Assembly: GCA_023386235.1 (NCBI GenBank)
Contig: JAEWKC010000012.1
Span: 1 to 53,855, forward strand
DNA: 53,855 nucleotides
Reading direction: 5' to 3'
DNA from: Bacteroidota bacterium
GTDB lineage: Bacteria > Bacteroidota > Bacteroidia > Chitinophagales > Chitinophagaceae
Part shown: positions 18,085 through 27,097 of the stretch, one piece after another
How positions within the stretch are numbered: the first letter of the stretch is position 1
How the letters are laid out: each line of letters opens with the position of its first letter
Position numbers and translations under genes: made by a program
Notes under the pieces: generated by a model
What the model saw: only the letters and a program-made list of their open reading frames with translations
Told to the model about the DNA's origin: nothing
Databases searched by the model: none

Positions 18085-20001
18085 TTATTGATTAGGTTGT
18101 CTTACAATTTTTGGATTATTAGAACGTATATTATCATTGATAAATGAATAATAATTTCCTAACCTGAACCTGTGCGGTTGCGTAACCCTGCTTGGCTTAA
18201 CAACCTTGAAAATATATTTTACATCATCAGGATTGGCAGCGTTGTATACTTTGTATGGCCATAATCCATACATCATGGTGCTTACTTTATACGCATTGCC
18301 GATATTTTGCGTAACGGTTGTTTCGTTCAATACGGTACCATCCCAAACACGGTGAGCCAGTCGCCAGCGTTTTTTGTCCCATAAAATATGATCTTCAAAA
18401 GCAAGCTCTACCTTACGCTCATGCACTATTCTATCAAATGTAATTTGAGATGCCGTTAACGGTATTACCAAGCCGGCCCTTGCACGAACACGATTCATAT
18501 AATCAGCAGCTTTCTGTGCGTTTTCTAACTCAAACGCTGCTTCTGCTGCATTGAGTAAAACTTCTGCAAAACGATAACGAATCCACCACACATCACTTTG
18601 CGTACCTATACGTCCTGAACCAATATTATTATCTAAATACTTTCTTATATAAAAACCAGTCTGCGCGCTGAACTCAAGTGCATCTATCGGGCCGTCTTTA
18701 CCTACTACCTGCATGCTTCTGGTCTGGCCGCCGATAGTTACATCTCTTATTTGTCCGAAATTGTTCCCTGTTACAACAGAGCCGTCGGGCAGTTGCCAGC
18801 CTGCAAAAATATCAACGCTGTATCCTTTAAATTGTGTGCCCGGCAACATCACTGTACCTTCGAGCCTTGCATCTCTGCCTGCAAAAATGTCTTTTGGATT
18901 GTTGTACTGAATAGGATTGCCAATGGCGTCTTTTGTAGCGAAAGGAGCAAATGTATTATCAAGCAACTCAAATTCCTGCGCCAGATTTAGCGAAGGATTC
19001 AATCTACCGCCCTGCTGTTCTTCGGCAGATGTATGAGGTTGATTGGCTACTGTAAAACCATGTGTTGTAACTTTTAACATGTAGTCTTTGGCAAAAATCA
19101 CTTCCGGATTATTACTTTTATCTGTAAAAAGAGAAGCGAAATTTTCCCAAAGTATATCCTTTTTTTGATACAAAGAATATCGGCCTGAATTGATGATTGC
19201 TTCAGCTGCTGTCAATGCTTTTTGATAATATCCGGCAGCCATAGAAGCCGGTATGCCCACCTCACCACCGGGCAATGACACTTCGGGAGTAGAAGCGCCG
19301 TACTTTGCAATAGAAGCCGCATATAACGCTGCTCTTGCTTCCAACGCCAGCGCCGCGCCCCAGGTAGCTCTGGATTGTGTACCGGTAACAGGCAATTTAT
19401 CTTTAATAGCTTCCATTTCGCTTATTACAAAATCATAAATTTCAGACTCCTTGGCACGGCCATGCTGCAAGTAGGTAGGATCGCCGCTAAAGTCATAATT
19501 CATAGGTTCCAGTATTAATGGTACTCCTCCTATTCTTTTTACCAGGTCAAAGAACACAGCGGCTCTTACAAATCTTGCTTCCGCAAGAAAGCGATCTTTA
19601 TCGGCTGCATCCAGCGTGGAAGTTTCTTCTCCTTTTTGAATAAACATATTCAGATCTCTTAAAAAACGATAACTATAGTCCCAGGACCATATATCATCGG
19701 CGTTTCCGGGGAGCCACCAGTCGTAATTATAATCTGAAAATTGAATACGCCAGTAATCACCGGCAGCAGAAGGAAATCCTTCATCAAAGTTTGTGTATTC
19801 CCACCACCTGTCAATTCTTTGATAGTCGGGATAACGATTATAAAAATCTGCAATCACAGATAGAACCAGGCTTTTGTCGCTCCATAAATCATCCGGAAAT
19901 ATTATGTTTGTAGGCTTTCTGTTTAAAAAATCAGAGTCTTTATTACAACCGACTATAAGTATTGTAAAAAGCGCCATGAAATATATTAAGTATTTTTTCA
20001 T
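18085..20001 (-). CDS. SusD/RagB-family glycan-binding lipoprotein
   Basis: This 638-residue outer-membrane lipoprotein has a lipobox in TILIVGC (Cys19), then the usual NKDSDFLNRKPTNI start. TPR-like helices are evident, with SusD motifs such as LAEARFVRAAVFFDLVKRIG, WGAALALEARAALYAA and VWWIRYRFAEVLLNAAEAAF. It caps the SusC-like transporter and captures oligosaccharides at the cell surface. The gene lies about 100 bp after the susC-like gene on the same strand. The length is within the family range (about 450-650), at the long end. Confidence 0.95.
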   Translation of the reverse strand: MKKYLIYFMALFTILIVGCNKDSDFLNRKPTNIIFPDDLWSDKSLVLSVIADFYNRYPDYQRIDRWWEYTNFDEGFPSAAGDYWRIQFSDYNYDWWLPGNADDIWSWDYSYRFLRDLNMFIQKGEETSTLDAADKDRFLAEARFVRAAVFFDLVKRIGGVPLILEPMNYDFSGDPTYLQHGRAKESEIYDFVISEMEAIKDKLPVTGTQSRATWGAALALEARAALYAASIAKYGASTPEVSLPGGEVGIPASMAAGYYQKALTAAEAIINSGRYSLYQKKDILWENFASLFTDKSNNPEVIFAKDYMLKVTTHGFTVANQPHTSAEEQQGGRLNPSLNLAQEFELLDNTFAPFATKDAIGNPIQYNNPKDIFAGRDARLEGTVMLPGTQFKGYSVDIFAGWQLPDGSVVTGNNFGQIRDVTIGGQTRSMQVVGKDGPIDALEFSAQTGFYIRKYLDNNIGSGRIGTQSDVWWIRYRFAEVLLNAAEAAFELENAQKAADYMNRVRARAGLVIPLTASQITFDRIVHERKVELAFEDHILWDKKRWRLAHRVWDGTVLNETTVTQNIGNAYKVSTMMYGLWPYKVYNAANPDDVKYIFKVVKPSRVTQPHRFRLGNYYSFINDNIRSNNPKIVRQPNQ

Positions 20002-20106
20002 CTTTCTTTTTATTTATTGTTTTTCAATAGTTCGAGGAATTACTTCAGTTTCTTGTTTCGTTGATTGTCTGTTTATTGATAAGCTATCGGCAAAATGAAA
20101 TTATCG

Positions 20107-23100
20107 TTACAAGGAAATATTAAAGCCTACATTGATAAATTTGTTTTGTGGATATTGCAAACCGTTATCATCGGCTATTTCCGGATCTATTTCAAAAGAA
20201 GATAAATTATCAATTGAGAATAAGTTATAACCGTTGATATAAATACGCGCCTTGCTAATTTTTAATCTTTCTATCATTCTGGCAGGCAGCGTGTATCCCA
20301 GTTCTATTGTTCTTGCTCTTAAGTATTTTACATTATGCAGCCAGAAAGTAGAGTTTCTGTTGTAATCGCTTCTCCATCCTTCATTAAAGCTTATAGCAGG
20401 ATATTTACCGGCTACCCAAGGACTGTTTAAATCAAAAATATCTTCTCTATGCCATCTGTTATCGTAAATTTCTTTGCGTAAGGCACCAGAGTTTTGATAA
20501 GGCCAGCGCATTTCCCAATTTTGATTCCAGGAGTATAATGCGCCTCCAGAAAAATCTGCGTTAAAGTCAAAATCTTTGTAATCTAAACTAAGCTGCAATC
20601 CGTATTGAATATTTGGCTGCCCGGTAGTAGTGTATCCTATTGGGCGCTCGTCTAAACCATTAATCATTCCATCTTTATTCTGATCTTTGTATATTAAAGA
20701 ACCAGGTCTCAATGTTCTGTTGCCTTCACCATCAATATTTACTGCATGGTTATTTATTTGTTCAAATGACTGGAATTGCCCAGTTACTTCATATCCCCAA
20801 AAAATATTATTGTACCTATCTTCTGCAGACCATCTGTAGCGGTCCCATGAATTCAGGAAAACGGGCTTATAAGATTCTAAGAATTTAGCTCTTGATATAG
20901 AAAAATTTGTACCTACGGAGTATCCGAATTCTCCTGCTTTATTTTGATATTTCAAAAAAGCTTCCCCTCCGAATCGCGCGTCGCTGTTTACATTTTCGCG
21001 TGGCAATGCATATCCTATTTCATTGGGTAAAAGTATATCATATTTTGTACCCAGGAGTCCTGTTCTTTTACGAGTAAAATAATCTACACCTCCGATAAGT
21101 TTATTATTAAACAATCCAAAATCCATACCTATATCTAGTATTCTACTTTCGAACCAGCTAACGTTGTCTATAATAATACCCTGATTTCTTAATCTGGCGG
21201 CAGTTATGGGAATACCATCCAATACGGCTGTTCCGATATTATATTGATATCCTATCAGATAATCAAAAGGTCCGATACCTATATCGTCATCTCCAAGCAC
21301 ACCGTAGGACGCTCTTAGCTTTAATTCATTTACAACATTTGAATTGCCTATGATATTGGCAAAGAAAGGTTCTTGGCTAATTCTCCATGCTGCTGAAACG
21401 GAAGGGAAATAACCAATGCGCCTGGACGGAGCAAATTTCCAGGATGCATCTCTTCTGCCGGCTAAATCCAGGTAGTACCTGGAAGCATAGTTATATCCTA
21501 CGCGCAATACATAGCCTACTCTGGCTTCGGGATCATCATAGTCATTAAAACCATTGCCATCCATATCATTCCAGAATAAAATAGGGAGGTAATTTACTTT
21601 GGGTACCGCGTGCTGGAAAGTACCTGTTAACCTTCTTTCTATTCTTTCATTTACAAAAGTGGCCATTACATTATGATCGCCAAATGACCTGTTATAATCT
21701 AACTGCCACTGATACACATTATTAAACACTTTTCCTATAACTCTCTCTCTGTAAGGATTTGAGCTGCCTATTCTTTTTTCATACGTATCTGTATCAGGAT
21801 GATAGGCATATACATCATACGTATATTCATGACCATTAACGGTTCTGTCTGCTATGTAATAAGAGTATTTTCCTCTGGCAACAAGCCCTTCTATGCCGGG
21901 AATTTGATATTCTCCATTGAAGTTCATCTGAAGTACACGCCAATCTTCTCTCCAATACCCCATGATGTCTTTTGTATGCAGTACAAAGTTTTGTGCATTG
22001 TGCCCAATATCATTAGGATATAATGGATTATTATTAGCATAAGCTCTCTCGGTTGGCCTGTTTCTGAACAAGGCAAATCTTGCATTCCAATAATCATCAA
22101 CCTCCGGTATTCCCGGATTATCTCTTGTTTCAATTCTGCCATTTATTTGTACACCTACTTTTAGGCGATCAGATATTTTAGCATCCACATTACTTTGAAT
22201 ATTTGTACGGTTAAACTGAAACTCTCTTTTTTCGCCAAAAACTCCCACCTGATCTACATGTGTGGCAGAAAGATAATAATTAATACGTTCAGAGCCACCC
22301 GTAGCGTTTACATTTACAGAGTATTGCGGAGCGTTTTTGGCTATAATTATTTTTCTCCAGTCTTCGCTATAATAGTCATATTCTTTTCCTTCTTTCCATT
22401 TTTGTAATTCTTCAGGTGTTATACCTGTGCGGCCGTAAAAAGTCATTTCGGCATCTGCCAGACCCGTCATCCACTCATGAGCGTTGGTTGTGTGAGGAAA
22501 TCTTGACCAGTTTTGCCATCCGTAATACCCACCTACATTTAGCGTGCTTCTTTGTCCGGCACGACCCTTTTTTGTTCTCACGAGTATAACGCCGTTAGCA
22601 GCTCTGCTACCATAAATGGAAGCGGCCGCATCTTTCAGTACCGTAATGCTTTCAATGTCATCGGGAGCAAGGTTATTAAACTGTCCTGCGTCTTGCTGAA
22701 TATCATCAATAATAAATAATGGATTTCCCATACCACGTATTTGAATGTTTGCACTGGCTCCGGGCCTGCCATCGGGCATTCTGAAAGATACACCGGGCAT
22801 TTTGCCTGCCAGGGTTGTGCTAAGCGTAGCGCCACCATGCACACGGGATATATCCTCTGCCGAAACAGTAGCAATGGCACTGGTCACATCTTCTCGCCTT
22901 CTTGTACCATAGCCTATTACTACCACATCAGACAAGGTAGAATCTATGCCTTCCAGGAGAGTGACAGACAATTGCCGCTCATTGCCCAACAAAATTTCCT
23001 GAGTGGCGTAGCCTAATAATGTAAAAGACAAGCGCTCGCCCCTGCCGGCCATGATGGAAAATTCCCCGTTGTTGTTTGTAACAACGCCTCTCGTAGCCCC

Positions 23101-23271
23101 TACCACCTGAACAGATACGCTAGGCAATGGCTCGTTGTTCTGATTGATTACTGTGCCTTCATAATTTAATCTATCATTAGTATTTTGCGCAAAAATTGTA
23201 GAAGAACAACAAACAAAACAAAATAAACCTATGGCTATTTTAGTTTTTAAACGTTTAAACAAATTCTTCAT
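20107..23271 (-). CDS. SusC/RagA-family TonB-dependent transporter
   Basis: This 1054-residue outer-membrane protein starts with a signal peptide (IAIGLFCFVCCSSTIFAQ). A carboxypeptidase-regulatory domain follows (about 35-112), then a plug domain (about 115-235) with DVVVIGYGTRRREDVTSAI and SITVLKDAAASIYGSRAANG, the SusC signature, and finally the 22-strand barrel. It imports oligosaccharides with energy from TonB. It is the first gene of the locus. The 450-bp region upstream holds a tandem direct repeat that could be the operator for the AraC-type regulator. Confidence 0.95.
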   Translation of the reverse strand: MKNLFKRLKTKIAIGLFCFVCCSSTIFAQNTNDRLNYEGTVINQNNEPLPSVSVQVVGATRGVVTNNNGEFSIMAGRGERLSFTLLGYATQEILLGNERQLSVTLLEGIDSTLSDVVVIGYGTRRREDVTSAIATVSAEDISRVHGGATLSTTLAGKMPGVSFRMPDGRPGASANIQIRGMGNPLFIIDDIQQDAGQFNNLAPDDIESITVLKDAAASIYGSRAANGVILVRTKKGRAGQRSTLNVGGYYGWQNWSRFPHTTNAHEWMTGLADAEMTFYGRTGITPEELQKWKEGKEYDYYSEDWRKIIIAKNAPQYSVNVNATGGSERINYYLSATHVDQVGVFGEKREFQFNRTNIQSNVDAKISDRLKVGVQINGRIETRDNPGIPEVDDYWNARFALFRNRPTERAYANNNPLYPNDIGHNAQNFVLHTKDIMGYWREDWRVLQMNFNGEYQIPGIEGLVARGKYSYYIADRTVNGHEYTYDVYAYHPDTDTYEKRIGSSNPYRERVIGKVFNNVYQWQLDYNRSFGDHNVMATFVNERIERRLTGTFQHAVPKVNYLPILFWNDMDGNGFNDYDDPEARVGYVLRVGYNYASRYYLDLAGRRDASWKFAPSRRIGYFPSVSAAWRISQEPFFANIIGNSNVVNELKLRASYGVLGDDDIGIGPFDYLIGYQYNIGTAVLDGIPITAARLRNQGIIIDNVSWFESRILDIGMDFGLFNNKLIGGVDYFTRKRTGLLGTKYDILLPNEIGYALPRENVNSDARFGGEAFLKYQNKAGEFGYSVGTNFSISRAKFLESYKPVFLNSWDRYRWSAEDRYNNIFWGYEVTGQFQSFEQINNHAVNIDGEGNRTLRPGSLIYKDQNKDGMINGLDERPIGYTTTGQPNIQYGLQLSLDYKDFDFNADFSGGALYSWNQNWEMRWPYQNSGALRKEIYDNRWHREDIFDLNSPWVAGKYPAISFNEGWRSDYNRNSTFWLHNVKYLRARTIELGYTLPARMIERLKISKARIYINGYNLFSIDNLSSFEIDPEIADDNGLQYPQNKFINVGFNISL

Positions 23272-23348
23272 AGAAAAGATTTTAACTTTAAATTTTAATT
23301 TTTAACAATCAAATTTCAGTTAATTAATAGTTATTTCATATTCATTTA

Positions 23349-23377
23349 GTCTCAATAATCTATCAATTTGTCTCAAT
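23349..23377 (-). promoter_or_regulatory. Candidate operator of the polysaccharide locus: direct repeat with 21-bp period
   Basis: GTCTCAAT occurs at 23349-23356 and again at 23370-23377, exactly 21 bp apart, which is two helical turns. On the susC coding strand it reads ATTGAGAC and lies 78-106 bp before the start codon. AraC-type activators bind direct repeats of this spacing just upstream of the promoter, so this is a reasonable site for the locus regulator. No third copy was seen in the other intergenic gaps of the locus. Confidence 0.5.
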
Positions 23378-23476
23378 CCTTCGATTAATCTGATCAAAAT
23401 TTTAAAAAACACCCTGAAACTTGCTGCTTTGTTAGTTTATTACTTTCTGTGTGAAGAAAAAATATGGAAATACAAT

Positions 23477-23494
23477 TTGGCATGTGGATGCCAA
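23477..23494. promoter_or_regulatory. Inverted repeat TTGGCAT-gtgg-ATGCCAA
   Basis: A perfect 7-bp inverted repeat with a 4-nt centre lies about 200 bp upstream of both flanking genes. It is not followed by a T run, so a dimeric repressor site is more likely than a terminator. The regulator is unknown. Confidence 0.35.
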
Positions 23495-23692
23495 TGAAGA
23501 CATCATAGTTCGGAGGTTGTGAGGAAATTACATACAATAATTATACACCCTATCCTCTGCCTGAGACACGGCTGTCACAAAAAAGATAATTGCTCTGCAA
23601 TAAACCAAACAGTAAAAAATGCAACCTTTTCTCATTCACCGAATATTTCATGCTGTTTGCCTAAAAACCACATTATTAAATAGATAAATCTA

Positions 23693-23700
23693 TATTTTTG
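23693..23700 (+). promoter_or_regulatory. Candidate -7 box for the outer-membrane barrel gene
   Basis: TATTTTTG matches TAnnTTTG, 22 bp before the ATG at 23722. No good -33 TTG lies at the expected distance. Confidence 0.4.
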
Positions 23701-23721
23701 TTTTGAACCAACTCTGAAGCA

Positions 23722-26493
23722 ATGAAACTGAAGATTTACCTGGTATTGTGTTTATTATTTCCTACTATTTTATTTAGTCAGCACCTCTCTACCATTTCCG
23801 GAGTAGTTTCAGATTCAGCGGGCATGGCGCTGGTAAACGCCGATGTAATATTAACCGGTCTTTCAGATACCACTGTTCAAAGAAAAACCGTAGTGGATAC
23901 AACAGGTCAATATTTGTTTCAAAACGTCGGGGCCGGAGATTATAAAATTGCCTATTCCTATCTTGGACTGATAGCAACCAGCCGGCTACTGACCATTACA
24001 GACAGCACAGAAAATTTTATTATAGATACTATACATTTATATGCAGGATATAGCGAGCTGGACGAAGTGATTGTATATTCAACACCTGCAATCACAATAA
24101 AAGGAGACACTACGGAATTCAACATTTCGCAAATTGGCATAAAGCCCAACGCTACCGCCGAAGACGCTTTGAAGAAACTGGCAGGTGTGGAAGTAGATAA
24201 GTCCGGCGCCATAAAAGTTCAGGGAGAACAGGTAAGAAGAGTGTATGTAGATGGCAAGCGCTTCTTTGGCGATGACCCTAAAATGGCTACACAAAACCTT
24301 CCGGCAGACGTAATAGAAAAAGTACAGATATTTGACGCCAGAAGCGACCAGGCTGAGTTTACCGGCTTTGATGACGGCAATGAAAGCAAAACCATCAACA
24401 TTGTAACAAGAACCAATACCCGCAACGGCAGCTTTGGTAAAGGCACGGCATCTATCGGAACAGACAAGCTGTATGCCATAGGGGGCAGCTATAATAAATT
24501 TAAGGGAGATGAGCAGTTGTCTCTTGTGGGGCAGTTCAACAATAACAACCAGCAAATGTTTACCCTGCCCAACGATATGGGTGGAAGAAGAGGCTTCAAT
24601 CCGTCGAGCAATACAGGACAAACGCAAACTATTGCCGCGGGGGTAAACTATCGTAATAAGTTTAACAAAACGGAACTTTACGGCAATTATTTTTATAATA
24701 ATACAGACCTGAACATTAGTCAGGAAAGACTCAGACAGAACCTGCTGAGCAGCGATACTATTCAAAATAATTTTTCCAACAGCTTTAATAACAGGAAAAG
24801 ACAAAATCATAACTTTAATTTCAATCTTGAAACTAAATTCGATACAATGCGCTCAATCATTGTAAGACCCTCTTTTTCTTATCAGCTGTCAGACAACATA
24901 TCCAACTCGGCCAGCAATATCTATCGTATCATAGGCAATGATTCCACAGCCGTTAGTAATTCACATACTGATAACAGGAGCTCGAACGATGGCATGAGCG
25001 GCGGCGTTGACGTAACCTACAGACAAAGACTGCGTAAACAGGGAAGAACATTTTCTGTAAATGCATCTCTGAACGGATCGGATAATAAAGGGGAAGGAAA
25101 CAATTACAACGACGTATTTACCGTACGCAACAATCGTCATAATATCACCAATCAATATTACACCTCTACTTCAGATAATCAATCAATCAATACCACACTT
25201 TCGTATACGGAGCCTTTAGCCAAAAATCAGCAATTGGAGCTGAACCTGAATTATTCTTATAACAACAGCAACTCTAACAGGATGACGTATAATTTCGACA
25301 GCACAACCATGGAATACTCAGACCTGGATTCTACCCTTACCAATAAATATGAAAATACGTACACATCGCAAAGAGCAACGCTTAGCTATCGTTTGCGTAC
25401 GACTAAAATAAACTTCTCCGCAGGATCGGGCGTGCAGTTTGGCAACATGGAAAGCTTTAACGAAACAAAAAACCTGCACATAGACAGAAACTATACCAAC
25501 CTGTTCCCGACGGTATTTTTTTCTTATAGATTTTCCAACACAAAAAATCTACGATTTAATTACCGTGGAAGAACGCAGCAGCCCAGCATTTCGCAATTGC
25601 AGCCGGTAATGGACAATTCCAATCAATTAAATATTTATGATGGCAATCCAAATCTGGATCAGGCATTTAACCATAGCTTTAATTTGCGCTATTCCTTAGT
25701 AGACAGAGCGAATAATACCAATATGTTTATAATGACCAACGCTAATTTTACTCAAAACGCAATTGTCAACTCCATTACCAATCTTAGCAACGGCGGGCAG
25801 TATACAACGCCTATAAACATGAACGGGCCTTATAACGTGAGCGCCTTTTTCAACTATGGTTTCCCGATCAAAAAGCCTAAATCCAACCTTAACCTTACTA
25901 CAGAAGTATCCAACAATAAAACGGTAAGTATGATAGATGAGCAGATCAATAATACCTTTACCACAACAATAGCACAGGGCATAAGATGGAATACAAACCT
26001 GAAAGAAACTTTTGATATAAATTTTGCTACCAGGCCGGCTTACAACTTTGCCAAATATTCTGTAAATACCAACCGCGACGGTAATTATTATTCACAGTCC
26101 ATTTCGTTTGACGGCACCTGGTTTACTAAAAGCGGGTGGATTACAAACGCCAATTTTGACTACACTTTCTATAGAGGATTGAGTGATGGTTTCAACGTAA
26201 GCATCCCTTTATTAAACGCCAGTGTATCCAAGCAAATATTTAAAAACAAAGCGGGCGAAATAAAATTATCGGCCATAGATCTATTAAACCAGAATAAATC
26301 GATTGTGAATGTAAGAACAGACAACTACATACAGCAAACAAGAAGCAATGTGCTGCAGCGATACTTTATGCTATCGTTTATTTACAACCTCAGAAATTTC
26401 ACCGGGGCGCAGCCTTCTGAAAGAGGACGTGGCGACAGACCATGGGGAGGCCCCGGAAACCGCGGTGGCGGCGGCGGCAGATCAGGGTTCTAA
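23722..26493 (+). CDS. Outer-membrane beta-barrel family protein (TonB-receptor-like)
   Basis: This 923-residue protein starts with a signal peptide (IYLVLCLLFPTILFSQ). A carboxypeptidase-regulatory-like domain follows (about 22-110, ISGVVSDSAGMALVNADVIL), then a plug-like region (about 112-235, with EDALKKLAGVEVDKSGAIKV and QVRRVYVDGKRFFGDDPKMA), and then a large Asn/Ser-rich barrel of the OMP_b-brl_3 kind. The tail is Gly-rich and ends in Phe. Unlike SusC it lacks a SusD partner and lies divergent from the sugar locus. The ligand is unknown. The stop is 1 bp from the stop of the convergent yigZ-like gene. Confidence 0.85.
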   Translation: MKLKIYLVLCLLFPTILFSQHLSTISGVVSDSAGMALVNADVILTGLSDTTVQRKTVVDTTGQYLFQNVGAGDYKIAYSYLGLIATSRLLTITDSTENFIIDTIHLYAGYSELDEVIVYSTPAITIKGDTTEFNISQIGIKPNATAEDALKKLAGVEVDKSGAIKVQGEQVRRVYVDGKRFFGDDPKMATQNLPADVIEKVQIFDARSDQAEFTGFDDGNESKTINIVTRTNTRNGSFGKGTASIGTDKLYAIGGSYNKFKGDEQLSLVGQFNNNNQQMFTLPNDMGGRRGFNPSSNTGQTQTIAAGVNYRNKFNKTELYGNYFYNNTDLNISQERLRQNLLSSDTIQNNFSNSFNNRKRQNHNFNFNLETKFDTMRSIIVRPSFSYQLSDNISNSASNIYRIIGNDSTAVSNSHTDNRSSNDGMSGGVDVTYRQRLRKQGRTFSVNASLNGSDNKGEGNNYNDVFTVRNNRHNITNQYYTSTSDNQSINTTLSYTEPLAKNQQLELNLNYSYNNSNSNRMTYNFDSTTMEYSDLDSTLTNKYENTYTSQRATLSYRLRTTKINFSAGSGVQFGNMESFNETKNLHIDRNYTNLFPTVFFSYRFSNTKNLRFNYRGRTQQPSISQLQPVMDNSNQLNIYDGNPNLDQAFNHSFNLRYSLVDRANNTNMFIMTNANFTQNAIVNSITNLSNGGQYTTPINMNGPYNVSAFFNYGFPIKKPKSNLNLTTEVSNNKTVSMIDEQINNTFTTTIAQGIRWNTNLKETFDINFATRPAYNFAKYSVNTNRDGNYYSQSISFDGTWFTKSGWITNANFDYTFYRGLSDGFNVSIPLLNASVSKQIFKNKAGEIKLSAIDLLNQNKSIVNVRTDNYIQQTRSNVLQRYFMLSFIYNLRNFTGAQPSERGRGDRPWGGPGNRGGGGGRSGF

Positions 26494-26494
26494 G

Positions 26495-27097
26495 CTATTG
26501 GGTTTTTAATTCTACATTCTGCAAAGAAGACAGGTGATATACTATATCATCATATTTGGCTTTAGGCACATCAAATACAATATGGCAAAACAAATTCATG
26601 TCCTGGGCAATAATTTCCGAATCGTATTGCTTTAGCCTGCGCATCACTTCATTCATTTGTGTATAATCAAAAGTTACGGAAACTCTTTGCATAACAGGCT
26701 TTCTGGATACGGGTGTCAACTGCAAAGCCAGTGAAGCTGCCGTTTTGTATGCATTGATTAATCCCGGCACACCTAACAATGTGCCGCCAAAATACCGCAC
26801 TACCACTACCAGCACATTCGTTAGCTGCTTAGAATCAATTTGCCCCAGTATTGGTCTTCCGGCACTGCCCGAAGGCTCGCCGTCATCACTTGCCCTGAAA
26901 GTATTGCCGTCTGTACCTAATTTGTATGCAAAGCAATGATGAACAGCTTTAGGATGTGCTTCTTTTAATTGCGCAAGATTGTTTTTAAAATCGTCCAGAC
27001 TGTTTATAGGATACGCGTATGCAATAAATTTGCTTCCTCTGTCTTTAAACTCGGCAACGCTTGTTTCTTTTATGGTTTGATAATACAGTTGTTCCAC
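26495..27097 (-). CDS. YigZ/IMPACT family protein
   Basis: This 200-residue cytoplasmic protein has the UPF0029 N-terminal signature (FKDRGSKFIAYAYPI, KAVHHCFAYKLGTDGNTFRA, DDGEPSGSAGRPIL, VVVRYFGGTLLGVPGLINAY) followed by a ferredoxin-like UPF0029 C-terminal domain. The bacterial family is conserved but its function is unclear; the eukaryotic relative IMPACT regulates the kinase GCN2. The start codon is GTG and directly abuts the TAA stop of the ribD gene with no spacing, so translation is likely coupled to ribD. Confidence 0.9.
   Translation of the reverse strand: MEQLYYQTIKETSVAEFKDRGSKFIAYAYPINSLDDFKNNLAQLKEAHPKAVHHCFAYKLGTDGNTFRASDDGEPSGSAGRPILGQIDSKQLTNVLVVVVRYFGGTLLGVPGLINAYKTAASLALQLTPVSRKPVMQRVSVTFDYTQMNEVMRRLKQYDSEIIAQDMNLFCHIVFDVPKAKYDDIVYHLSSLQNVELKTQ

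Larger units (their letters stand above)
23272..23721. other. 450-bp divergent intergenic region (susC-like gene / barrel protein)
   Basis: No gene is visible. It carries control sites for both flanking genes: a direct repeat GTCTCAAT twice (23349-23377) on the susC side, an inverted repeat at 23477-23494, and a TAnnTTTG box at 23693-23700 for the plus-strand gene. Confidence 0.7.

Noticed and set aside
24079..24810. Minus-strand frame of 243 residues
   Set aside because: Antisense to the outer-membrane barrel gene, whose frame is clearly coding; the antisense product has no recognisable pattern.
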